21,863 bases of DNA from assembly GCA_021296435.1 (NCBI GenBank), contig JAGWAK010000013.1, forward strand, positions 1 to 21,863. Direction: 5' to 3'. The DNA is from Acidimicrobiia bacterium (lineage in GTDB: Bacteria; Actinomycetota; Acidimicrobiia; Acidimicrobiales; CATQHL01). The position numbers and the translations under genes are program-made. Under the pieces are notes generated by a model. It was given only the letters and a program-made list of their open reading frames with translations, was not told where the DNA came from and did not search any database. The stretch's first letter is position 1. Every line of letters starts with the position of its first letter. Positions 15,996 through 21,863 of this stretch are shown in pieces.

Positions 15996-16322
15996 CTAGG
16001 CGCCCGCGACACTCTCAGCGGTCGGCACTTCGACGCCGGGCCGGTAGTGGATGAAGAGATCCTCGATGATCTGGCGCAGTCCGGCTGTGTCAGCGCCCTT
16101 GCTCATGTCGAGCGTGATCACGTTGGAATTGATGTGCATACCGTCGATGCGGCCGCTGGCGAACAGGCGCCGGGCCAGCTCGTCGGGAGGCCGGATCCGC
16201 GTCGCCGCCGGCGGACCGTCGTAGTACTCGTGACCCATGCCGGTGAGTGAGCGGTTGATCTCGAAGCGCACGACGCCGGGGCGCGACGACGGTCTCTCGA
16301 TGACGGTGACGGGCTGTCCCAC
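15996..16322 (-). CDS. Small protein resembling the Nfu/NifU N-terminal domain
   Basis: About 108 residues. The pattern VVRFEINRSLTG ... PDELARRLFASGRIDGMHINSNVITLDM recalls the Nfu N-terminal fold (residue 'A-x-x-L-F-x-x-G-V-x-x-V-x-x-x-x-x-F-I-T-V'), found in Fe-S scaffold proteins. The C-terminal Nfu domain with its C-x2-C is absent, so it cannot act as a complete scaffold alone. The open frame extends upstream through rnhB, but that part is a shadow. GTG 16322, just inside the overlap with the rnhB stop, is the first reasonable start and has no good Shine-Dalgarno. It lies between rnhB and the formate dehydrogenase on the same strand. The family call is tentative. Confidence 0.55.
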   Translation of the reverse strand: MGQPVTVIERPSSRPGVVRFEINRSLTGMGHEYYDGPPAATRIRPPDELARRLFASGRIDGMHINSNVITLDMSKGADTAGLRQIIEDLFIHYRPGVEVPTAESVAGA

Positions 16323-16333
16323 AACGACTGAAG

Positions 16334-17089
16334 CTAGCGGAGGTCCACCAGAGGTGGTAGCTCCGCGGAATCTGCGCCCCGCGGCGCGCCGGGCAGGTGC
16401 TCCATGAAGGCCCAGGAGCGCCGGTGGATGGCGGATGGGCCCCACGCGGCCAGCGCGGCGCGGTGCCGCGGGCAGGGGTAGCCCTTGTTCCGATCGAAGT
16501 CGTAGGCCGGGTAGCGCGCCGCCTGCTGGATCATCAGGCGGTCGCGCCAGACCTTGGCAAGGATCGAAGCCGCGGCCAGAGACACGCAACGGGCATCCCC
16601 GCCCACGACGGTGCGCACCGGTCCCCCGAACCCGCCTCCGGCCGACCCACCGGGCGGCGGCGACACGAAGTCCCAGCGCCCATCCAGCAGCAGCGCGTCA
16701 GGGGGGACCTCCAGACGATCCAGGGCGCGGCCGGCCGCCAACCGCTGCGCCGCCGACATGCCCAGTTCGTCGCACTCGGCGGCGCTGGCTGCTCCCACCG
16801 CCCAACCGGCGCATGCCGCGGCCACCGTCGCGAACAGCCGCCGACGCCGCGCCGCGCTCAGCTGCTTGGAGTCCCGGACCTCCCCCAGGGACGTCTCGTG
16901 GCACTCGCCGGCGCGCAATGCCGCCGCGACAACCACGAGCGGGCCGGCCCAGGCGCCCCGCCCCACCTCGTCGAGCCCCGCCACGACAACCGCGCCGGCG
17001 TCCCACAACTCCCGCTCGCCGGACAGATCCGGCAGCACCGGCGCCCGCCGGCGGGCGCCGCTTGCAGCAGTCGCGACGGTTGGCGACAT
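16334..17089 (-). CDS. rnhB: Ribonuclease HII
   Basis: Cleaves the RNA strand of RNA/DNA hybrids and starts removal of misincorporated ribonucleotides; 251 residues. The active-site carboxylates are visible: D40 and E41 in GLDEVGRG, D136 in LLLDGRWD and D165 in GGDARCVSLAAASILAK. DSKQLS (73-78) and YDFDRNKGYPCPRH (196-209) are further family signatures. An extra Gly-rich stretch (about 144-156, PPPGGSAGGGFGG) sits between the third and fourth catalytic residues. ATG 17089 leaves a normal N-terminal extension of about 30 residues but has only a weak ribosome binding site. The C-terminus overlaps the next gene's start by a few bases. Confidence 0.93.
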   Translation of the reverse strand: MSPTVATAASGARRRAPVLPDLSGERELWDAGAVVVAGLDEVGRGAWAGPLVVVAAALRAGECHETSLGEVRDSKQLSAARRRRLFATVAAACAGWAVGAASAAECDELGMSAAQRLAAGRALDRLEVPPDALLLDGRWDFVSPPPGGSAGGGFGGPVRTVVGGDARCVSLAAASILAKVWRDRLMIQQAARYPAYDFDRNKGYPCPRHRAALAAWGPSAIHRRSWAFMEHLPGAPRGADSAELPPLVDLR

Positions 17090-17141
17090 GGCGGCGGCCC
17101 GTCAGGATGATCCGGCGGCCGGCGGCCGCGCACTGCCTCGC

Positions 17142-17147
17142 ATCGTA
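17142..17147 (-). promoter_or_regulatory. Possible -10 element of rnhB
   Basis: The minus strand reads TACGAT here, matching the actinobacterial TAnnnT -10 pattern, 52 nt before the rnhB start. No convincing -35 is seen. A short inverted repeat (CCGAG 17163-17167, CTCGG 17172-17176) between this element and the upstream gene's stop could be a weak terminator. Confidence 0.25.
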
Positions 17148-17211
17148 CGGTGACTGTAGGCGCCGAGGGTTCTCGGATCCGGCACCTCCGCCCGCGGCGA
17201 GGTCCGGGAGT

Positions 17212-18678
17212 TCAGGGGCGCAGCAGCGCCTCGCCGGCCGCTCGGTCCGTGCTCCAGGACTCCAAGAGGGCGCTGGCGCGCAGCTGTGCCGGCACCGCCG
17301 CGTCGCCTCGCTCCCCGCCTGCGGCCAGCGCGCACGCCCACGACTCGAGGCGCGTGCCTGGGGGCGCCAGCTCCCACAGCAGGGCGGGAGTGCCGTCGTG
17401 CCAGCGCAGGCCGAAGGACAGCAGCCCGCAGCCGGTGCCGAGGCGATGCACCTCGATCGGCTGCCGCGAGCCGGCCAGGTCCCCCGCCGCGCCGGCGCCC
17501 CGCAGGAGGTCCAGGCCGCCGCCGTGCTCGGTCACGAGGGTGTCTCGCACCGCGAGCAGGAAGGCCGCCCGCAGCGCCGGGTCGTCCCCGCCCCGCTCGC
17601 CGGCCCAGCCGCCGCCGGGACCCGCGACGGTCGCCATGGCCCCGGCAACCCCCGCCGCGGCGTCGCCGAACGGCGCCGTGACCTTCGCCGCCTCCTGACG
17701 CGCCAGCCGGGCGGCGCCGGAAGGGTTGCGGGCGGCCCGCACCGAGACCACCTCGGCGGCGCGCGGCGCGTAGCCCGCCACAGCCAAAGCCGCAGCCACC
17801 AGCGCCCGGCCGCCCGGCGAGAGCCTGCCGTCGGGGCCCTCGCCGGCATCCGGACCCACATCGAGGGCCAGCAGGCGCCGGATCGCCGCCCCCACCAGCA
17901 TCTCGATGCGCCCGTCTGCAAGCCCGGCGACCTGCAAACCCTCCGCGGTGTGACGGTCCCAGCCGCGGCCCACCTGGGCCAATGTCGGCAGCACCGCCGG
18001 TGCAGGCGGCGTGACCTCTCCGGGCCTGAGCGGCAGGAGCACCTCCAGCGCCCCGCCGTGTGTGACGGGCCAGGTGAGCACCGCACCGGCCCGCCCGTGA
18101 CGGCTGCGCACCCGCTGGTACGCCCCGGGCAGGCCGGCGGCGGCGGGCGCTGATCCCGCAGGCCCGCCGGGTGCTGCGGCCGCGTCGGCCAGCAGTCGCG
18201 CTCCGGCCGGAGGTCGCTGCCACCACAGTGCCCTGGTGCCGTTGGCGAGGGCGCCGGCATCGTCGATCTCCACCGACCAGAGCCCGTCGGGGCGCCAGAA
18301 GTCGCCGTGGCGGATGGTGAGGGTCACGGCCACCGGGGCGGAGGTGCGGTTGCGTACTTCCAGCACGCCCAGCGCGCCGGGACCCGCTCCGGCCACCCGA
18401 GCGGCGTAGACCAACTGCGACACGTCACCGCCGGCTGCCCGCACGAGGGTCTCCAGAGCCACCGGCGCGGCGTCGGTGGCACCGGCGGCGTGTTGGCGCA
18501 GACTCGCCGCGGCGCCGGGAACGCAGCGGTTCTCACCGGCGAGGATCTCCCAGTCCAGCGACCAACCACTCCGGCCGGTGACGATCCGCCCGGCGTCGTC
18601 GACCGCCATCGCACCGCCGGCGCCGGCCAGCGCCAGCACTGTCCAGCGCGTCCCGATCCCGCCGCCCCGGCGGCGCAC
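17212..18678 (-). CDS. Conserved protein of unknown function (488 aa)
   Basis: I do not recognise a characterised family. The open frame continues far upstream through gpsA, but that part is a shadow. GTG 18678 is the likely start because AGGAG lies 5 nt before it and the gpsA stop is only 8 bp upstream. The first half (about 1-230) is rich in short hydrophobic strands with aromatic residues (DFWRPDGLWSVEI, ALWWQRPP) and looks like a beta-sandwich. The middle (about 260-400) is Ala-rich and helical. The C-terminus (SFGLRWHDGTPALLWEL ... ESWSTD ... GEALL) resembles the end of some actinobacterial proteins placed near carbohydrate enzymes. No signal peptide or membrane segment is seen. Coupling to gpsA is its only context. 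Confidence 0.65.
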   Translation of the reverse strand: MRRRGGGIGTRWTVLALAGAGGAMAVDDAGRIVTGRSGWSLDWEILAGENRCVPGAAASLRQHAAGATDAAPVALETLVRAAGGDVSQLVYAARVAGAGPGALGVLEVRNRTSAPVAVTLTIRHGDFWRPDGLWSVEIDDAGALANGTRALWWQRPPAGARLLADAAAAPGGPAGSAPAAAGLPGAYQRVRSRHGRAGAVLTWPVTHGGALEVLLPLRPGEVTPPAPAVLPTLAQVGRGWDRHTAEGLQVAGLADGRIEMLVGAAIRRLLALDVGPDAGEGPDGRLSPGGRALVAAALAVAGYAPRAAEVVSVRAARNPSGAARLARQEAAKVTAPFGDAAAGVAGAMATVAGPGGGWAGERGGDDPALRAAFLLAVRDTLVTEHGGGLDLLRGAGAAGDLAGSRQPIEVHRLGTGCGLLSFGLRWHDGTPALLWELAPPGTRLESWACALAAGGERGDAAVPAQLRASALLESWSTDRAAGEALLRP

Positions 18679-18686
18679 CTCCGCTC

Positions 18687-19669
18687 CTACCCGAGGGGTT
18701 CCGACTCGGGGCGAAGGCTCCGTCCCAGCAGGTTCCGGTAGGCCTCCCCCGGGTCCCGGCCGCCGTCGAGCACCGCGCACAGTTCGGAGGTGATGGGCAT
18801 CTCCAGCCGGTGCTCGGCGGCAAGCTCCAGGACGACCCGTGCCGTCTTGACCCCCTCCGCCACCTGCTGCATGGCCGCGGTGATCTCGCCGAGAGTCCTC
18901 CCCCGGCCCAACTCCACGCCCACGTGATGGTTCCGGCTCTGGGGACTCAGACACGTCGCCAGCAGGTCCCCCAGGCCGGCAAGACCGGCGAAGGTTGCCG
19001 GTTCGCCTCCCATGGCGACACCCAGGCGGGTCACTTCGGCGAGGCCGCGGGTTATGAGGGCGGCCCGGCTGTTGTCCGCCAAGCCCAATCCTTCGGCCAT
19101 GCCCACGGCCAGAGCCACCACGTTCTTCAACGCGCCACCGAGTTCGCAGCCCACCACGTCGTGGCCCACGTACACGCGGAAGTGCTCGCGGGCGAAGGTC
19201 GAGGCGAGCCGCTCCGCGGCGGCGACATCGCTCATGGCCAGCACCGCGGCCGCCGGTGACCCGGCCAGCACCTCCCGTGCCAGGTTGGGACCGGTGAGGA
19301 CACCCACCGGACGTCCCGGCGCCAATTCCTCGACGATTTCCGACATCCGGCGGTGCGAACCCTGCTCCAGGCCCTTGCTCAGGCTGATGACCGGCACGCC
19401 AGGTCCGCCAGCACGCCGCGGAAGACATGCGACGGCACCGCCATCGCCACGATCCCCGCACCTGTCACCGCTGCGGCCAGGTCGTGGTCGGCCTCCAGCG
19501 CCGGGGCCAGAGCGAACCCCGGAAGGTACTGCTCGTTGGTGGCACGGGTGTTTATCTCCCGGGCGACCTCGGGGCGCCTGCACCAGAGCCGGGCCTTCGC
19601 ATTGGCCGAGACGAGCGACGCCATCGTGGTTCCCCACGAGCCGGCACCCACCACCGTGACGCGCTGCAC
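18687..19669 (-). pseudogene. gpsA: Glycerol-3-phosphate dehydrogenase [NAD(P)+], frameshifted
   Basis: GpsA makes sn-glycerol 3-phosphate from dihydroxyacetone phosphate for phospholipid synthesis. The N-terminal part (from GTG 19669) carries the Rossmann motif VVGAGSWGTTMASL and runs to VPSHVFRGVLADL. The C-terminal part continues in another frame from GVPVISLSKGLEQG, through the substrate and catalytic region (GGALKNVVALAVGM, ADNSRAALITRGL), to the stop at 18687. The junction is at about 19400-19403. Compared with M. tuberculosis GpsA as I recall it, about six residues are missing there, so roughly 19 bp have been lost. Both halves are otherwise well conserved and sum to a normal length. 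This is either a recent inactivating deletion or an assembly error. Confidence 0.85.
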
Positions 19670-19725
19670 CGGCGTGACAGTACCGCCGCCGGCCACCGCC
19701 GGCGAAACCGCCGGGCCGGCGAGCC

Positions 19726-20985
19726 TCAGGAAATCACGCCGGCGGCACGCAACGCGCCGACGTCGGCGCCGCCCAGCCCGGCGATGATCTCGTCGGTGTC
19801 GCGGCCGGGTTCGGGGGCGTGGGGCTGCCACGCCGCGGGCGTGCCCGAGAACCGGACGGGAGGCCTCGTCTGGCGCATCCGCCCCGCCGCGGGGTGGGCG
19901 CTGTCGCTGAAGAACTCCCGCTGGGACAGCTGCGGGTGCCCGGGCAGATCGGGAACCGCCACGGCGGGGCTGTGCGGAACGTCGTGGGCTTCCAAGCGGT
20001 CACATGCCTCCGCCACACCCAGGGCCGCCAGCCGGGCACGAATTTCCCGCCAGACGTGCCGCGCCAGGCCCCGGTTCTGATGGCGCCCGGCCATCGTCGC
20101 CAACCGCTCGTCCACCTCCACCTCGAGGGCGCGGCACAGCCCGGCGTACTGATCGTCGCTCAGCGCCACGATGTACATCCATCCGTCCGCGCAGGCCATC
20201 GGTTTGACGTGCGCGGCCGGGTCGGAGCGTTGTGGACCGTCGTAGTCGAGCAAGGTCTCCCGACCGGCAGCGTCGATCCACAGGAACGATGCCGAGACCT
20301 CCAGCATGGCGAGCTCCACCAGTTGGCCGCCGGCCCCCCGCTCCCGCGCCAGCAGCGCCGCGGTGGCCGACTGCACCGCGTACAGGGCGGTGAGCTTGTC
20401 CGAGACGGTGTGCCGCAGGCTGTGCGGCTCGCCGGTCTCGGCGTCGGCCTCGAGCGCGGCGATGCCCGACGCCGCCTGGATGATGCCGTCGTAGGCGGGT
20501 CGGTCAGCGTACGGCCCGGTCGGTCCGAATCCGGTCACCGCCACCACAATCACATCGGGATTGACCTGGCGCATGTGCTCGTAGGACACGCCGAGGCGCT
20601 CGGCGACACCGGGGCGGAAATTCTGAAAGACCAGGTCGGCGCCGGCGGCCAGTTCGAGCACGACGGCACGGCCATCGGCGGTCGTGATGTCGACTGTGGC
20701 GGCACGCTTGGCGCGGTTGGTCATCTGGTAGATGCCCGAGACCCCGCCGATGGCAGGTCCGACGTGACGCAGCACGTCCCCGGCGCCCGGCGGTTCGATC
20801 TTGATCACATCCGCGCCCTGCTCGGCGAGGATTCCCGCCGCCAGCGGCGCGGCCAATGCGGTGGCGAGGTCCAGCACCCGCACGCCGGCCAGCGGCGGGG
20901 CATCATGGCCGGGACGCTGACGCTCCGCCGAGCGCCAGGGACCCGCCGGCCCGGTTCCGGTCGCTGAGGAGGACTCTCCGCGCAT
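19726..20985 (-). CDS. CaiB/BaiF-family CoA-transferase
   Basis: Family III (formyl-CoA:oxalate type) CoA-transferase, 419 residues, moving CoA between acyl groups through an Asp-linked intermediate. The opening LAGVRVLDLATALAAPLAAGILAEQGADVIKIEPP is typical. D166 in RPAYDGIIQAASG fits the catalytic Asp, and PNVD-like and G-P-x-R elements follow in the expected order. The chosen start ATG 20985 has AAGGAG 7 nt upstream; a start nine codons earlier has none. The first 30 residues are polar and not part of the domain. It is upstream of gpsA on the same strand with a 56-bp gap, and divergent from cofC. The acyl substrates cannot be predicted; carnitine, bile acid, aromatic acid and oxalate pathways all use this family. 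Confidence 0.9.
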   Translation of the reverse strand: MRGESSSATGTGPAGPWRSAERQRPGHDAPPLAGVRVLDLATALAAPLAAGILAEQGADVIKIEPPGAGDVLRHVGPAIGGVSGIYQMTNRAKRAATVDITTADGRAVVLELAAGADLVFQNFRPGVAERLGVSYEHMRQVNPDVIVVAVTGFGPTGPYADRPAYDGIIQAASGIAALEADAETGEPHSLRHTVSDKLTALYAVQSATAALLARERGAGGQLVELAMLEVSASFLWIDAAGRETLLDYDGPQRSDPAAHVKPMACADGWMYIVALSDDQYAGLCRALEVEVDERLATMAGRHQNRGLARHVWREIRARLAALGVAEACDRLEAHDVPHSPAVAVPDLPGHPQLSQREFFSDSAHPAAGRMRQTRPPVRFSGTPAAWQPHAPEPGRDTDEIIAGLGGADVGALRAAGVIS

Positions 20986-21094
20986 GCATCCGCTCCTTCT
21001 GCCGAGAACCATCCGAGCCTAGGACGACCGTCTCCGATCCCCTGCGGAGCGGCCGGCCGGAGCGGTGCCGCGAAGTCCTGCCGGGGCGGGTCGT

Positions 21095-21107
21095 TAGACT
21101 TTCGCAG
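21095..21107 (+). promoter_or_regulatory. -10 element directly before the cofC start (leaderless promoter)
   Basis: TAGACT at 21095-21100 is followed by 7 bases and then GTG 21108. TAnnnT elements at this distance from a GTG or ATG are characteristic of leaderless actinobacterial transcripts. There is no Shine-Dalgarno sequence in the gap, which agrees with this reading. Confidence 0.6.
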
Positions 21108-21710
21108 GTGACCGACGCGGCGGTTCTGGTGCCCGTCAAAGCCTTCTCCCAGGCCAAGCTCCGGCTCGAGGCGGTTCTCTCGGCCGCCGAACGCCGTGAC
21201 CTGGCCCGCCGCATGGCCGGCCATGTCCTCCGGGCCGCCGCACCCCTTCCGGCGGTGGTGGTGTGCGACGACCCCGAGGTGGCGGAGTGGGCCGAGGCCA
21301 CCGGCGCCGAGGTCGTCTGGTGTCCGGGCACGGGATTGAACGGTGCGGTCACGCGCGGCGTCGGCGTATTGGCGGTCCGGGGATTCGCCGAAGTCGTGGT
21401 GGCGCACGGCGATCTGCCGGGCGCCCGCCGTTTCGACCACTTGACAGGCGCCGGTGGGGTGACCGCGGTTCCCGATCGGCGCGGTGACGGCACCAACGTG
21501 CTGTGCGTACCGGCGGGCGCCGGATTCGGCTTCTCCTACGGCGCCGGCTCGTTCCACCGGCACCGTGACGAGGCCCTCCGGCTGGGGTTGCCGTTGCGCG
21601 TCCGCCACGACCCCGACCTGAATTGGGATGTGGACCTGCCCGAGGATCTGACACGCTTGCCGCACCACCTGCGCCCGCCCGCCGCCGCCCCCACGGGACC
21701 GGGGTCGTGA
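21108..21710 (+). CDS. cofC: 2-phospho-L-lactate / phosphoenolpyruvate guanylyltransferase (coenzyme F420)
   Basis: Nucleotidyltransferase of F420 biosynthesis (called CofC, or FbiD in actinobacteria), about 200 residues. It activates 2-phospholactate or phosphoenolpyruvate with GTP for transfer to the deazaflavin Fo. The GT-A-like fold begins VLVPVKAFSQAKLRL (7-20), with the nucleotide-binding Lys in PVKAF. GTGLNGAV (74-81), VVVAHGDLPGA (96-106), VPDRRGDGTNVL (121-132), FSYGAGSFHRH (142-152) and a closing D-x-D-x-P-E-D-L (174-181) all match the family. The start GTG 21108 is chosen over longer forms because the domain begins there and a -10 element lies 7 bp upstream. The stop overlaps the next gene by 4 bp. 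Confidence 0.92.
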   Translation: MTDAAVLVPVKAFSQAKLRLEAVLSAAERRDLARRMAGHVLRAAAPLPAVVVCDDPEVAEWAEATGAEVVWCPGTGLNGAVTRGVGVLAVRGFAEVVVAHGDLPGARRFDHLTGAGGVTAVPDRRGDGTNVLCVPAGAGFGFSYGAGSFHRHRDEALRLGLPLRVRHDPDLNWDVDLPEDLTRLPHHLRPPAAAPTGPGS

Positions 21711-21863
21711 GCCGCAACCTGCCCACCCCGGCGAGCGCTCTGTCGGTCTCGGCGCATCCCGACGACACCGAGTTCGGCTGCGGCGCCACCCTGGCCCGCT
21801 GGGCATCGGCCGGCTGCGTGGTACACCTGGCGGTCTGCACCGACGGGTCCAAGGGCTCCTGGA
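21707..21863 (+). CDS. PIG-L family deacetylase (3' partial)
   Basis: N-terminal 52 residues of a zinc-dependent LmbE/PIG-L deacetylase, cut by the window end. SVSAHPDDTEFGCGATLARWASAG contains the A-H-P-D-D motif whose His and second Asp bind zinc and act in catalysis. It then continues VVHLAVCTDGSKGSW, the usual second strand and T-x-G-x-x-G region. GTG 21707 overlaps the cofC stop (GTGA), so the two are probably co-translated. Actinobacterial members include MshB and Mca of mycothiol metabolism, but many act on other N-acetylated sugars or lipids, so the substrate is open. Confidence 0.88.
   Translation, partial: MSRNLPTPASALSVSAHPDDTEFGCGATLARWASAGCVVHLAVCTDGSKGSW

Noticed and set aside
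16435..18153. Plus-strand open frame of 572 codons across rnhB and the unknown protein
   Set aside because: It is extremely Arg/Pro/Ala-rich, antisense to rnhB and crosses an intergenic gap, so it is a GC-content artefact.
19819..20967. Plus-strand open frame of 382 codons opposite the CoA-transferase
   Set aside because: Antisense shadow; the minus-strand frame has the family motifs and a strong Shine-Dalgarno.

Overview
The window looks like a chromosomal segment of a high-GC actinobacterium. Class Acidimicrobiia is my best guess, inferred from gene content and style, not proven. Supporting signs are very high GC, frequent GTG starts, 4-bp start/stop overlaps (GTGA, TTGA, ATGA), a coenzyme F420 gene (cofC/fbiD), a PIG-L deacetylase of the MshB kind, and a TAnnnT -10 element placed directly before a GTG start. 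I see no rRNA, tRNA, CRISPR array, transposase or phage gene.

Layout. (1) Positions 3-4881, plus strand: a BMP/PnrA-type lipoprotein (5' end outside the window), a double-domain ABC ATPase and two permeases, forming a nucleoside-type importer operon. (2) Positions 4943-7928, minus strand, convergent with the importer: two Rieske oxygenase alpha subunits flanking a SnoaL/NTF2-like protein, with a plausible promoter and an inverted repeat upstream. (3) Positions 8380-13922, plus strand: a signalling module of STAS anti-sigma-factor antagonist, REC-PP2C phosphatase, HATPase anti-sigma kinase, a Leu/Ile/Val-type periplasmic binding lipoprotein, and a large membrane histidine kinase. The middle three genes overlap by 4 bp each, and no transporter subunits accompany the binding protein. 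(4) Positions 13943-20985, minus strand: CaiB-type CoA-transferase, gpsA (frameshifted), a conserved protein I do not recognise, rnhB, a small Nfu/NifU-N-like protein, and a formate dehydrogenase with an in-frame UGA exactly at the selenocysteine position, followed by a SECIS-like hairpin. (5) Positions 21108-21863, plus strand: cofC/fbiD, probably leaderless, overlapping a PIG-L deacetylase cut by the window end.

How the genes may work together. The most interesting block is region 3. A ligand-binding lipoprotein could report to the histidine kinase, in the manner of TorT/TorS. The kinase would phosphorylate the REC domain of the PP2C phosphatase, which would dephosphorylate the STAS protein and free it to sequester the HATPase kinase. 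That is a complete outside-to-inside partner-switching route apart from its final target, which is not in the window. The second highlight is the selenocysteine formate dehydrogenase. As encoded, it lacks the N-terminal [4Fe-4S] domain that normally precedes the conserved core.
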